A stretch of DNA of 64,000 nucleotides. Origin: DATARH01 sp963789255 (GTDB lineage: Bacteria > Pseudomonadota > Alphaproteobacteria > ATCC43930 > CGMCC-115725). The DNA lies in contig CAWBJW010000002.1 in the NCBI GenBank assembly GCA_963789255.1, positions 1,054,001-1,118,000 on the forward strand, given 5' to 3'. The translations under genes and the position numbers were made by a program. Shown here piece by piece: positions 1-8,443 of the stretch; within the stretch, counting starts at the first letter, position 1; every line of letters starts with the position of its first letter. Below the pieces are notes generated by a model, which did not search any database, was not told where the DNA came from, and was given only the letters and a program-made list of their open reading frames with translations.

Positions 1-256
1 CGGCATCGGCGCCGCTGCCGCCGCCGATGCGTCGAACCTGGTCCCGGGGGGCTGGCTGCAGCCGTATCCTATTCCGGGAGGGGCTAGCAATACTGCGCCA
101 AATCCCGAAGCCGCGCCGGCCGCCGCCGAGCCGGTGACGCCCGTGTCGCCGGTCGCCCCAAGAGCACCGTCGCGACCGGTCACCAGACATCGCGTCAGCC
201 ATCCGCAACCGCCCCGTCCGATGGCGCCGCTCCCGGACGGCAAAGTTCGCTTCTGA
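1..256 (+). CDS. C-terminal end of an unrecognised Pro/Ala-rich protein (5' end outside window)
   Basis: An open frame enters from the left edge (codons from base 2) and stops at a TGA at 254-256, giving about 84 residues. The visible part is rich in Ala and Pro, with repeated Ala-Pro-Val stretches and a basic, Pro-rich tail, so it looks like a disordered tail or an envelope-associated linker. I do not recognise a family. Codon use is typical of the window. It could be the tail of a secreted protein, but no signal or catalytic motif is in view. Confidence 0.4.
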   Translation, partial: GIGAAAAADASNLVPGGWLQPYPIPGGASNTAPNPEAAPAAAEPVTPVSPVAPRAPSRPVTRHRVSHPQPPRPMAPLPDGKVRF

Positions 257-320
257 CAAAGCCGCCGGAACCTCGCAGCAGATCGCGAGCGAAAGCGCTT
301 TCGGCAGAGCCGGGCGGTCA

Positions 321-725
321 ATGTGCGGGCCGGGGCGCCGCGAAACCCTGGATCGTCCAGGTCAGCGGTACGGAATCGACGCGGATCGCGCCGAGGCGCG
401 GGCGGTCGAGGTCAACGGCGTGCGGCAGGCGGTGCTGCGCGGCAACCACGCCGGCGCCCACACGCTCGACAGCGCCTTTGCCAAGGCCTACACGTCCGTG
501 TCGTTCAAGACCGACACGACCGCGCTCGTTGAACGATCGAAGACGGTACCGGTGTTGGCGAACCTGCTCAAATTGCCGGATCTGCTGTTGCTGGGCGGCG
601 GCATCGTCATCAAGCTGGGCGACGAGGTGGTCGGCGCGATCGGCGCCGCCGGGGCGCCGGGCGGTGATCTCGACGATTGCTGCGCCCGCGCCGGTCTGGA
701 CAAGATCAAGGACCAGCTCAAGTAG
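321..725 (+). CDS. GlcG/HbpS (DUF336) family heme-binding-like protein, N-terminus doubtful
   Basis: The C-terminal 100 residues match the GlcG/HbpS fold. A VNGVRQAVLRG strand is followed by the family's HTLDSAFAKAYTS helix, a LPDLLLLGGGIVIK strand, then VVGAIGAAGAPGGDLDD and a final Ala/Gly-rich helix. Family members are about 135-145 residues and often sit beside oxidoreductases; some bind heme. The first 30 residues here do not look like the usual amphipathic first helix, so the 5' end may be frameshifted or replaced. The start is the only ATG that keeps family length. It lies 28 bases before a flavin oxidoreductase gene on the same strand. Its substrate cannot be inferred. Confidence 0.6.
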   Translation: MCGPGRRETLDRPGQRYGIDADRAEARAVEVNGVRQAVLRGNHAGAHTLDSAFAKAYTSVSFKTDTTALVERSKTVPVLANLLKLPDLLLLGGGIVIKLGDEVVGAIGAAGAPGGDLDDCCARAGLDKIKDQLK

Positions 726-753
726 CGTTGACGCCCGCGATGAGGATGACGCG

Positions 754-1663
754 ATGAGAGTCGGGATCTCGCTGACGAGCAATCATCCGGATGTGACAGA
801 TCCGCGCCAAGGGGCGCACTGGATGATCGAGCGAGCGGCGGCGGCACGCCATGCTGCGCTCGAACTCCCTGTTTATCGGCGATCAGCACGTCTCGCCCAC
901 GCCCTATTATCAGAACACGCCGATGCTCGGGCGGCTGCTCGCGGAGTGGGGCGAGGCCCCGGCCGGGTGCCTGTTCCTGCTCCCCTTGTGGCACCCGGTG
1001 CTGGTGGCCGAGCAGATCGGGACGCTGGCCGCCATCGCTCATGGCCCCTTCATCATGCAATGCGGGCTCGGCTGGGGCGACGCAAGGTTCGCCGCTATGG
1101 GCGCCAATTTCAGGACGCGTCCTTCGGCCTTCGAGGAAGCGCTCGACATTGTCCGGCGCCTCTTGGCGGGCGAAACGGTGAGTTCCTCCCGGCGCTTCCG
1201 GATCACGCAAGCGAGCCTGGCATTGCGTCCGGCCGAGCCCGTCGGGGTGTGGATCGGCGCCAGCGCGGCGCCGGCCATCGATCGCGCGGCACGCCTGGCG
1301 GAGGGCTGGATCGCCAGCCCTGGTCTCACCCGCGAGGAGGCCCGCGCGCAGGTCGATCTCTATCGCGACCGCGTTGCCGCTTACGGCAGAATGCCGGGCG
1401 CCATCGTCTTGCGGCGCGACATTTACGTCGGCGAATCGTCATCCGAGGCGCAAGCGGTGCTGCAGCACGCGCTCAACCGAAGCTATCGCGGCATGCCGCC
1501 GGAAGCGCTGATCGCCGGCTCGGTCGATGAAGTCGCGGAACAGTTTCGGACCTTCGGAGAAGTCGGCTACACCGACATCCTGGTGCGCCATCTGACCAAC
1601 GATCAGCCGAAGGTTTTAGGCTCCCTGGAGCGGCTGGCCGCGGTACGCGCGGCGCTGGTCTGA
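754..1663 (+). CDS. LLM-class (luciferase-like) flavin-dependent oxidoreductase, broken by a one-base insertion
   Basis: The gene begins at ATG 754 with MRVGISLTSNHPDVTDP, a typical LLM first strand, and continues in the +1 frame from about 866 as SLFIGDQHVSPTPYYQNTP through to 1663 (about 302 residues in all). The two halves join in frame if one A is removed from the GAAC at 862-865, giving A-A-L-D-S-L-F-I-G-D, the expected first barrel strand. Later signatures include LWHPVLVAEQIGTLAAIAHGP and the GLGWG loop. Family members use FMN or F420 for monooxygenation or dehydrogenation; the substrate is unknown. Either a pseudogene or a sequence error; a shorter start at 851 would lack the first strand. 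Confidence 0.7.
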
Positions 1664-1719
1664 TAACCTGGCCGCTCTTGGAAAGCATGATCACAACGCT
1701 GTCGCAGGGAGGATGTCCA

Positions 1720-1986
1720 ATGCTTGAGCTTTCTGACATCCAATCTTCGCCGGAAGAGCTGCAGGACTACTACGCGCAATTGAGCGCGCAGCAGGTGACG
1801 CCGGCCTGGATCGGCTGGGCGCGCCCGGACGCCGAGGTTGCGCCGATTCCGGCCCTTCGGATCGAGCGACCCGGACCGCAGGGCCTGGTCGCTCGTCAAC
1901 CGGCGCGAGATGCGATCGACCGTCGTCGGCCGCTTCGGGAGGTTGCCTCGTCTTCCGCTGGACGCGGAAATCCTTTGAAGCGGCCT
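1720..1986 (+). pseudogene. Fragment of an unrecognised gene with an intact ribosome-binding site
   Basis: A strong Shine-Dalgarno sequence (agggagga, 1706-1713) precedes ATG 1720. The first 30 residues (MLELSDIQSSPEELQDYYAQ and then a LSAQQVTPAWIG segment) read like a normal protein N-terminus and faintly recall cupin-type dioxygenases such as gentisate 1,2-dioxygenase, where a helix is followed by a TPxW motif. Beyond about residue 40 the translation loses protein-like composition, and the open frame only continues as antisense of the DUF2950 gene. I read it as a gene start whose body was lost when the downstream segment was joined. The family guess is weak. Confidence 0.35.
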
Positions 1987-2949
1987 TCATGGGTGGGTTG
2001 GTTGCCAGCTTTCGTCCGGATCGTACGCCGTAATGCGCCGCGCGGCCGCCGCGGTGCCGCGGCCAAGGTTCTTTTCGAACACGATCCCGGTCTCGTTGAC
2101 GATGAAGGTCATGATCCCGGAATCGCCGTATTGCGCCGGGAAGGCGACCATCGCGAACCCGCCGGTCATGTGGCCGTTGACGACATAGTCGTTGGCCCCG
2201 CCGGGCGCGCCCGGCCCCTGCCGCGTCAGGATCTTGAAGTAATACCCATGATAGGGCCTTGGCTTCCCGGTCGTGTTGGGACCGTAGCCTTCGGCGCGGG
2301 CGCTGGCGACCAGCGGACCGAAGGGACTCTCATCCGCGCCGGTCTCGGCCCAGTAGAGCCCGTCATGTTTGCCGGGGGAACTGGCGAGGCGCTGCGCGTA
2401 CTCGCCCGGTCCGTTGCCTGCCGCCTTCTCCGCCGCGTATTCGCGTTGCGCGTCGACATAGGCCTGGCACACCGCGATCGCGTTCAACTCGTTATGGCCG
2501 ATGCGGCGGTCGAGAATTTCCTGTTCGCCGGCCGCGGTGTCGAAATGCCAAAGGGAGCCCGCTTTCACCAGCGGGATCGGAAACGGGAAATCGTCCTTGC
2601 CGATGCTCAGCACCGCCTTGCCGTCGCCTTCATTCTCGATCTTGTGGCTGGCGGTGTATTCGGCGGCCAGCCGCTGCTTTGCCTCATTGTCGGCGATCGG
2701 ATCGCCCGAGCTGATCAGTTTCGCCCCGCCGGGCCCGAAAATCTTCAGCAATGCCGCCTTATCCTCGCTGCCCCAGGCCGCGGCGAGAGCCGCGGCGGCC
2801 TGTTCGGGCGAGGCAAAAGTCTGCGTTGCCGGCTGGGCCGCGCGAACCGCGACCGGTGCCGTTGCCGACAGCAAGAGCGCGCCGAGGCCAACCACCGCGA
2901 TTCCGGCCGGCCGCAAGATCCGAATCAGAGCGATATCCATCGGTCTCAT
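1987..2949 (-). CDS. DUF2950 family exported protein
   Basis: This 320-residue protein has an N-terminal signal-type segment (hydrophobic residues about 12-38, ending near AVRAAQ) followed by a DUF2950 domain. Recognisable family features are FASPEQAAAALAAAW near residue 45, DDFPFPIPLVKAGSLWHFDTAAG in the middle, QREYA, and the C-terminal GYYFKILTRQG...ANDYVVNGHMTGGFAMVAFPA block. The function of the family is unknown; it is periplasmic or envelope-linked and commonly follows a DUF3300 gene, as here. Its start overlaps the DUF3300 stop by four bases (ATGA), which indicates translational coupling. MRPMD at 2949 is chosen because of that overlap. Confidence 0.85.
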   Translation of the reverse strand: MRPMDIALIRILRPAGIAVVGLGALLLSATAPVAVRAAQPATQTFASPEQAAAALAAAWGSEDKAALLKIFGPGGAKLISSGDPIADNEAKQRLAAEYTASHKIENEGDGKAVLSIGKDDFPFPIPLVKAGSLWHFDTAAGEQEILDRRIGHNELNAIAVCQAYVDAQREYAAEKAAGNGPGEYAQRLASSPGKHDGLYWAETGADESPFGPLVASARAEGYGPNTTGKPRPYHGYYFKILTRQGPGAPGGANDYVVNGHMTGGFAMVAFPAQYGDSGIMTFIVNETGIVFEKNLGRGTAAAARRITAYDPDESWQPTHP

Positions 2950-4283
2950 TTGTGTGGCCCTCTCGCTTGCGGCGCCGGCGCGGCCCTCGCCGCGGGCGCA
3001 GCCCTGGGCGCTGGCGCGGCCCTTGCGGGCGCCGCCGCCCGGGGCGCCGGTGCGGACGCGCGGCTGACCTGGCCGCGTTGCGCCTCAGCCCGAACTTGCG
3101 GGCCGCGTCCGAACGATTGCATGACCGGTGGGGTTGGGCGCTGCGCGGCCGGCGCCCGCGCGGCTGCGCCACGCACGATCTGCGGTGCCGGCCCCCGCGC
3201 CGCCGCAGCGGCCGGGGCGCGTTCGACCAGCGGTGCCCTCGGTCTGCCGGCGGCTGAGGCACGCTCGCGCTCCGCTGCGGCTGGCCTGCCGGCGGCTGGG
3301 GCGCGCTCGCCCTGCGGCGCCGGCGGCCTGCCGGCGGCTGCGCCGTGTCCGGCCTCCGCTGCGGGCGCGGCGGCCGGAAAGCCGCGGGCAACTCGGCTGG
3401 CCGTGGCCGCACCCTGAAACCGGGCGCGCACGGCCGGGTTGCGATACGGCACGCCGCCCCGATGCGACGGGTCGTGCTGCCAGATGCCCGAGGCGATCGC
3501 CGGATGGTTGCGATTGAGGGCGTTGAACCGGCCTGCATCGACATCGATCCGGTGGCCGCCCCAGTCCGAGCGGTCCCAGCCCCAGAGCGCGGTGACGACG
3601 CCGACATCGAACCAGCCGAAGCCGAGCGGCCCGATCTCCACGCCGGGGAAATACCCGGGAAAGTAATCGGGCGGATAATCGGGATAGGCCCACGCGCCGT
3701 ATATGTCGTTCGGGTCATAGACCGGCACGTAGACGCTGTTCGGATCGGGCGGCGCGATCACGATGGCGCCGTCGACGGTCGATACCACCATCTGTGAGGT
3801 GGATTGCAGTTTGCCGGCGGCCTCGGCCTGCCGGCGCAGCCTTTGCACCGAGTCCATGACGGCGGATTGCGCCGCCAGAAACGCGTCGCCGAGCTGCTCG
3901 GTCCAGGTCAGGTTGCCGTTCATCATCTTCAGGATTTGCGGAAACGCCACCAGCGACTTAACGCTGGGGTCCCACGACTGCTGCACCAGCGCCGCCGCCA
4001 GTTGATCCCCCTTCAGGGCAGCGTTGGCCGGTTGCTGCACCCACCGGGCCGCCTCGACGACCTCCAGCGGATAGGTCGCGGCCATCAGGACCTCACCCAC
4101 CAGAGCATCGGGGTAGAGCGCGATCGGCGCGGTCAGTTGATCGAGTTGTGCCGGGGTCAGAGGCGCGGCGGCCTGCGCGGTCGGTGCCGGCGCGGGCGGC
4201 GGTTGGTTCTGCGCGATGGCCGACGATCCCAGCAGCATCACGGCGAAAGTGCCCGCGAGCGCGGGTAGGAAACCGCCCCTCAT
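2946..4283 (-). CDS. DUF3300 family exported protein with repetitive Ala/Pro-rich tail
   Basis: 445 residues. A signal peptide (residues 1 to about 24, ending AIAQN) leads into the DUF3300 domain (about 45-285): LDQLTAPIALYPDALVGEVLMA, WVQQPANAALKGD, SWDPSVKSLVAFPQILKMM, then VYVPVYDPNDIYGAW and an aromatic-Gly-Pro stretch with repeated Tyr-Phe-Pro. The tail (about 310-445) is low complexity, with three imperfect AAGRP..APxxERAP repeats and many Ala-Pro-Arg units, probably disordered or wall-associated. The DUF3300-DUF2950 pair is widely conserved but functionally undefined. An FNR-like box lies about 158 bases upstream, suggesting oxygen-dependent control. Confidence 0.85.
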   Translation of the reverse strand: MRGGFLPALAGTFAVMLLGSSAIAQNQPPPAPAPTAQAAAPLTPAQLDQLTAPIALYPDALVGEVLMAATYPLEVVEAARWVQQPANAALKGDQLAAALVQQSWDPSVKSLVAFPQILKMMNGNLTWTEQLGDAFLAAQSAVMDSVQRLRRQAEAAGKLQSTSQMVVSTVDGAIVIAPPDPNSVYVPVYDPNDIYGAWAYPDYPPDYFPGYFPGVEIGPLGFGWFDVGVVTALWGWDRSDWGGHRIDVDAGRFNALNRNHPAIASGIWQHDPSHRGGVPYRNPAVRARFQGAATASRVARGFPAAAPAAEAGHGAAAGRPPAPQGERAPAAGRPAAAERERASAAGRPRAPLVERAPAAAAARGPAPQIVRGAAARAPAAQRPTPPVMQSFGRGPQVRAEAQRGQVSRASAPAPRAAAPARAAPAPRAAPAARAAPAPQARGPHK

Positions 4284-4440
4284 GTTGCTGCCCCTGCTTT
4301 CCCGGCGTGCCGTGCGGGTCTCGATTGCGACGCGCGCTGCCGATCCCGTTTGCCTGCGATTGACAGTTCAATGGCCACGCCGTCGCCCTTTCGCTGCCTG
4401 GACCCGTAGCGGACAACGCTCTCTGAAGAAACCAGGCGCA

Positions 4441-4454
4441 TTGATCTAAGTCAG
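4441..4454. promoter_or_regulatory. FNR/FixK-like box (one mismatch), upstream of DUF3300-DUF2950
   Basis: The sequence TTGATCTAAGTCAG matches the FNR/FixK/Dnr half-site pattern TTGA(T/C)-N4-(A/G)TCAA except for the last base. It lies in the gap before the leftward DUF3300 gene, 158 bases from its start codon. A second, perfect box lies 175 bases further upstream. Binding is inferred from the motif only. Confidence 0.45.
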
Positions 4455-4628
4455 CTTTGTCTTTGACCGCGGCCGAGCGGCTGCGTTGCACACATCGCGG
4501 CAGCACACCGGCACCGGAGCGTCATCGCCGCTCGGTCACGCAGCGGTTTTCCGGAGCATCGAATCCTGGCCCTGCTCGCTTGGACGCCCATGATCAGCGA
4601 AACCTGCGATAGTGGCAGCCGGGTCACA

Positions 4629-4642
4629 TTGACCTGAATCAA
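4629..4642. promoter_or_regulatory. FNR/FixK-type box (perfect match)
   Basis: TTGACCTGAATCAA fits the FNR/FixK consensus TTGA(T/C)-N4-(A/G)TCAA exactly. It sits between the leftward DUF3300 operon (start 4283) and the rightward sensor-kinase remnant (start about 4813), so it could serve either. The gap 4284-4812 (529 bases) otherwise shows no gene. Confidence 0.55.
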
Positions 4643-4812
4643 AATATGCTCGAAAGCGCACGTTGACGCTGCCTTGCCCTCAGCTATAGCGTGAGCCCAT
4701 TGGCAATTACCGCTTCTCCGGGCGCCGCCAGTCTGAGAGAGACGCTCCCGCGCACTGAGGGACGCGCTGGCTTCCGCCCGACGGTGGAGAGCATTGTGCC
4801 GGCTATCGTTGG

Positions 4813-5487
4813 TTGAAACTCCGCTTGTCAAGTGCCGCCCTGATGGTCCGGCAGTCAGAACGCTCGCGCATGATTTCGGCCGCGGGTGCTTTGATCTTGG
4901 CTGTTGTTTGTTTCGTCGTCGGAATGCTGGCGCTCGCGAGCAACCTTCGTCTCTTACGCGACAGTTTTGGCTGGGTTCAGCACACCGACGACGTGCTGCT
5001 GCAACTCACCGGGATCGAGGAAGATTTGATCGGTGCGGGGTCTGCGGAGCGCGGATATCTCCTGACGGGGAATCGCGAATATGTGTCGAATTACGAACGC
5101 GCTCGAACAGCAATCACCCATCAGCTCGACGATCTCTCCAAGCTGGTCGCTGACAATCCCCCGCAAGTCGCGCGCGTGAATGAACTACGACAAACAGCCG
5201 AGTTGAGGCTGTCGCAATTGAAGCAAGTGATCGATCTCGGTCCGGACCATATGGACCCAGGCTTTGGCGATCATCCGAGCCGCCGCTCCGACGCGGCCGA
5301 CTGCCACGATCGGCGAAAAGCTCGAAGTACTCAGCCCTTCGTCTCGACCAAAGAATGCGGCACGGGGGTGGGTTTGTCGATTTGCCGTACGATCGTGGAG
5401 GGCAACGGCGGCCGCATCTGGGCTGAACCTAACCCGGCGGGCGGCACCGTCTTCTCATTTTCGCTGCCGAATGCGCCGGCAGGCTGA
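4813..5487 (+). pseudogene. Sensor histidine kinase with CHASE3 sensor joined to the end of the ATPase domain (centre deleted)
   Basis: Residues 20-40 form a membrane helix. Residues 45-150 are a CHASE3 extracellular sensor (LLRDSFGWVQHTDDVL, EEDLIGAGSAERGYLLTGN, YERARTAITHQLDDL, VNELRQTAELRLSQL). After about 30 unrecognisable residues the protein resumes at PFVSTKECGTGVGLSICRTI...GGRIWAEPNPAGGTVFSFSLP, which is the G2 box and last strands of a HATPase_c domain. The second membrane helix, any PAS domain, the phospho-accepting HisKA His and the N and G1 boxes are absent, so it cannot act as a kinase. Intact relatives exceed 480 residues. The frame is open across the junction, so the deletion was in frame. 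The start is TTG 4813 or ATG 4843. Confidence 0.75.
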
Positions 5488-5960
5488 CGGTGCAAAGCCG
5501 TCGATTGGCGGAATGTCTGTTTCCCGCCCAGCCCGGCGGTTCGACGGCGGGGCCTCGAATGACGGATTTGGGGGCATGAGCCGTCGTCTCGCACCCCGGA
5601 CCACGGGCTCGTTCCTGAGCGCGTTGACCGCGTTGGGCTGGGTATTCTTGCAAGGGACTTCGCCTCCGCATTGTCGGGCGGCTGGCGGCCCAGCCGCTAT
5701 GATGCCAAATTTTTTGGGGAGCGGGAGGGGTAATGCCTACCGACATTCGCACGCTCCGCGCCCCATCGGCCCGTGAACTTTGCCGCCCTGGGCAGGGAGC
5801 GCCAGGTACACTGTCGGCCGGGAACGCTCATGCCCGTTCGCGCAGTTTCCGAGGCAATGCAGTGATGATCGAAATGGAATGCCTGGGGTCCGCATGGGAT
5901 CGCCGCCTTATATGCTCGCCATGTTAACGGGCATTTTTGGCTCTAACCCTTTGCAAAGAT
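5488..5960. other. Gene-free stretch
   Basis: I see no convincing coding frame, repeat or RNA gene in these 473 bases between the kinase remnant and tRNA-Arg. Short open frames here have no family resemblance and no ribosome-binding sites. Confidence 0.4.
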
Positions 5961-6038
5961 TGGCGCGCCCGAGAGGAGTTCGAACCCCTAACCCCCAGAT
6001 CCGTAGTCTGGTGCTCTATCCAGTTGAGCTACGGGCGC
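5961..6038 (-). tRNA. tRNA-Arg (anticodon ACG), CCA encoded, one extra base in the T arm
   Basis: On the minus strand the 7-bp acceptor stem GCGCCCG/CGGGCGC closes perfectly and is followed by G and an encoded CCA. The D arm is GCTC-9 nt-GAGC. The anticodon stem CCAGA/TCTGG holds the loop CTACGGA, anticodon ACG, read as Arg after wobble deamination to ICG. The variable loop is five bases. The T arm is odd: AGGGG-TTCGAACT-CCTCT forms five pairs only with an 8-base loop, whereas removing one A gives the normal loop TTCGACT. Total length is 78 rather than 77. This is either a sequence error or a defective tRNA. Confidence 0.85.
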
Positions 6039-6253
6039 TTAGCCCTGGCCGCAGCACCGCGGCGAGGGCGGCAACAACTACTCCAGCCGGGGGGCTCAAG
6101 GCAAGGCGGTTCGGGCGATGGCGGCCGGCGGCACCACGGCAGCGCCGGACGAGCCGCGGCGGCATTTGGTTCGGATCGGACCTAGTGTTGTGGTAAATTG
6201 GCACGATGCTGCGGCGGGCGCGGCGCCGCCGCAGCGACGGGTGGAGAAAGCAC

Positions 6254-6916
6254 ATGCATTTCGACCTGGCGGCGATCCCCTCGCGCGACGCCTACAAGCT
6301 CCTCGTCAGCACGGTGGTGCCGCGGCCGATCGCGTTGGCAACGACGGTCGATGATGCCGGCCGGGTCAACGCCGCGCCGTTCAGCTTCTTCAACGCGGTC
6401 AGCTCGGTGCCGCCGGTCGTCGTGCTCGGCATCAGCCCCGGCGACCCGGCTTCCGGCGAGGCCGGCGGCGGCTACAAGGACACCGAGCGCAACATCCGCG
6501 ACACCGGCGAGTTCGTCGTCAACCTCGTCGACGAGGCGCTCGCCGAGCGCATGAACATCTGCGCCGTCGATTTTCCGACCGCGACCGGCGAGTTGGAGAT
6601 GGCCGGGCTCACCCCGATCCCCTCGGTCGGGGTCCGCCCGCCGCGCATCGCCGAGGCGCCGGTCAGCTTCGAATGCCGGCGCATCACCGGCCTGTCGCTC
6701 GGCGCGCGCTCGACCCTCGAAATCGGGCGGGTCATCCATATCCACATCCGCGACGATCTGGTCGACCCCGAACGCTATTATGTCGCGACCGACAAGATGC
6801 GCCTAGTCGGCCGCATGCACGGCCGCGGCTGGTATGCGCGCACCAGCGATCTGTTTCTGATGGATCGGATCAGTTTCGCCGAGTGGCAAGCCGCAGAGAA
6901 AGACGGCAAGCGATGA
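6254..6916 (+). CDS. Flavin reductase family (FMN-binding split-barrel) protein
   Basis: 220 residues. The start ATG 6254 follows a ggagaaag ribosome-binding site. The N-terminal half carries the flavin reductase-like split barrel: YKLLVSTVVPRPIALATTVDDAGRVNAAPFSFFNAVSSVPP near residues 14-55, then the ERNIRDTGEFVVNLVDEALAE segment, with a later FECRRI strand and the EIGRVIHIHIRDDL strand. Such proteins bind FMN and act as NAD(P)H:flavin reductases or flavoredoxins; the partner cannot be told. The last codon overlaps the next gene by four bases (ATGA), so the two are probably co-translated. The length is normal and no lesion is seen. Confidence 0.85.
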   Translation: MHFDLAAIPSRDAYKLLVSTVVPRPIALATTVDDAGRVNAAPFSFFNAVSSVPPVVVLGISPGDPASGEAGGGYKDTERNIRDTGEFVVNLVDEALAERMNICAVDFPTATGELEMAGLTPIPSVGVRPPRIAEAPVSFECRRITGLSLGARSTLEIGRVIHIHIRDDLVDPERYYVATDKMRLVGRMHGRGWYARTSDLFLMDRISFAEWQAAEKDGKR

Positions 6917-7542
6917 ATTTGCGCCGGCGCCTTCGCCCGCTGGCGTTCGCCGTCTGCGTCGCGCTTGCCGCCGCCGTGGCGGGCCTGCCGGCTGGCGCCG
7001 TCGAGGCGCCGCCGGGGCCGGCGAACTTCACCCCGCCGGCTTACGTGCCCAATTATTTCAGCAACGAGAGCGGGCCGTTCCACGGCGGCGGCGCCGCGCG
7101 GCCCGCCCAACCCGGCGCCGGTCCGTCCCCGGACGGCCGGCACTTGCGGGCCGTTCCGGGGATCGCGGCACCATCGCCCCGCCGCAGCATCGCCGCCGCG
7201 CCGCGGCGGTACGCCCGCCATCATCCGCGGCATGCCGCAAAGCCGCGTGGCCGCGTCCGGCTGGCGCATGGCAAGGCGAGCGCCCATCGTTATGTCGTCC
7301 ATGCCCGTATGGCGCGCGGCAAGGCAGGCGCCCATCGGCATGTCGTCCATGTCCGCATGGCGCAGCGCGGCAAGGCATCGCGGGAGAGGGTCGCCCATGC
7401 TCGGGCCGGGCCGGTCAAGAGCAAGGCGTGGCGAGCGAGGGTGGCTCATGCCCGCGCCAGGCCCGCCAGGAGCAAGGCCGTGGCGGCCAGAAGGCGGCCG
7501 GTGCCAAGCAAGGGCAAGCACCTCGCCCGGGCGCGCGGCTAG
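6913..7542 (+). CDS. Small secreted highly basic protein with degenerate Ala/Arg/His/Lys repeats
   Basis: 209 residues. A signal peptide (about 1-30, hydrophobic core LAFAVCVALAAAVAGLPAGAVEA) is followed by a short region with the phrase NFTPPAYVPNYFSNESGPFHG and then by a long basic tail. Between about residues 110 and 165 the tail has imperfect tandem units of the type AHR(Y/H)VVHxRMAxxGKA, then shorter VAHARA units rich in Lys/Arg. The extreme charge suggests binding to a polyanion such as DNA, LPS or peptidoglycan, which is inference only. The gene overlaps the flavin reductase stop by four bases. I do not recognise a named family. Confidence 0.6.
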   Translation: MNLRRRLRPLAFAVCVALAAAVAGLPAGAVEAPPGPANFTPPAYVPNYFSNESGPFHGGGAARPAQPGAGPSPDGRHLRAVPGIAAPSPRRSIAAAPRRYARHHPRHAAKPRGRVRLAHGKASAHRYVVHARMARGKAGAHRHVVHVRMAQRGKASRERVAHARAGPVKSKAWRARVAHARARPARSKAVAARRRPVPSKGKHLARARG

Positions 7543-7587
7543 GACCGCATTGGACAGCGGCCGAAGGCCCGCCATATAAGCGGCGCC

Positions 7588-8439
7588 ATGCGCAGGATCG
7601 CGTTCCGCAAGATGCACGGGCTCGGCAACGACTTTGTCGTGCTCGATCGGCGTCGTGACGACATTGCCCTCGGTGCCGCGGCGGCGCGGGCGCTCGCCGA
7701 CCGCCATACCGGCATCGGCTGCGACCAGCTGATCGTGCTCGAGAGGCCGCGCCATCCGGCCGCGCAGGCGTTCATGCGCATCCTCAACGCCGACGGCAGC
7801 GAGGCCGAGGCGTGCGGCAACGCGACCCGTTGCGTCGCCCGGCTGATCGCCGAGGAAAGCGGCGAGCGCCGGGTGCGGATCGAGACGCTGGCCGGGCTGC
7901 TCGACGCCGAGCTGCTGCCGGACCGGCGGATCGCGGTCGATATGGGACCGGCGCGCACCGCCTGGCATGACATCCCGCTGGCGCGCGACATGGATACGCT
8001 GGCGGTCGGCCTCGCGCTCGGACCGCTAGCGAGCCCGGTCTGCACCAGCATGGGCAACCCGCACGCGACCTTCTTCGTCGCCGATGCCGACGCGATCGAT
8101 CTTGCTGTGCTCGGCCCCCGGCTCGAGCACGACGCGCTGTTTCCCGAGCGCGCCAATATCGGGATCGCGACGGTAGAGGGTCGCGAGCGGATAAGGCTGC
8201 GCGTCTGGGAGCGCGGTGCCGGGATCACCCGGGCCTGCGGCAGCGGGGCCTGCGCCGCGCTGGTTGCCGCCCATCGCCGCGGACTGACCGGACGGCAGGC
8301 GACGGTCGCGCTCGACGGCGGCGATCTCGCGATAGACTGGCGCCCGGATGGCGAAGACGGACCCGGGCATGTGCTGATGACCGGGCCGGCGACGCTCGCT
8401 TTCGAAGGCAGCTTCGATGCCGCGCTCTTGGCCGGGTGA
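7588..8439 (+). CDS. dapF: Diaminopimelate epimerase
   Basis: 283 residues, normal length. DapF converts LL- to meso-2,6-diaminopimelate, the last step before peptidoglycan cross-linking and lysine. The N-terminal FRKMHGLGNDFVVLD matches the family. The two catalytic cysteines lie in EACGNATR (about residue 75) and ITRACGSGACAALVAA (about residue 216). TSMGNPHATFFV and the strands around it are also typical. The start ATG 7588 is chosen for the conserved MRRIAFRKMHGLGND beginning. It leads an operon with mtaB and ftsY; two other dap genes lie 52 kb away at the right end of the window. Confidence 0.95.
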   Translation: MRRIAFRKMHGLGNDFVVLDRRRDDIALGAAAARALADRHTGIGCDQLIVLERPRHPAAQAFMRILNADGSEAEACGNATRCVARLIAEESGERRVRIETLAGLLDAELLPDRRIAVDMGPARTAWHDIPLARDMDTLAVGLALGPLASPVCTSMGNPHATFFVADADAIDLAVLGPRLEHDALFPERANIGIATVEGRERIRLRVWERGAGITRACGSGACAALVAAHRRGLTGRQATVALDGGDLAIDWRPDGEDGPGHVLMTGPATLAFEGSFDAALLAG

Positions 8440-8443
8440 CGCG

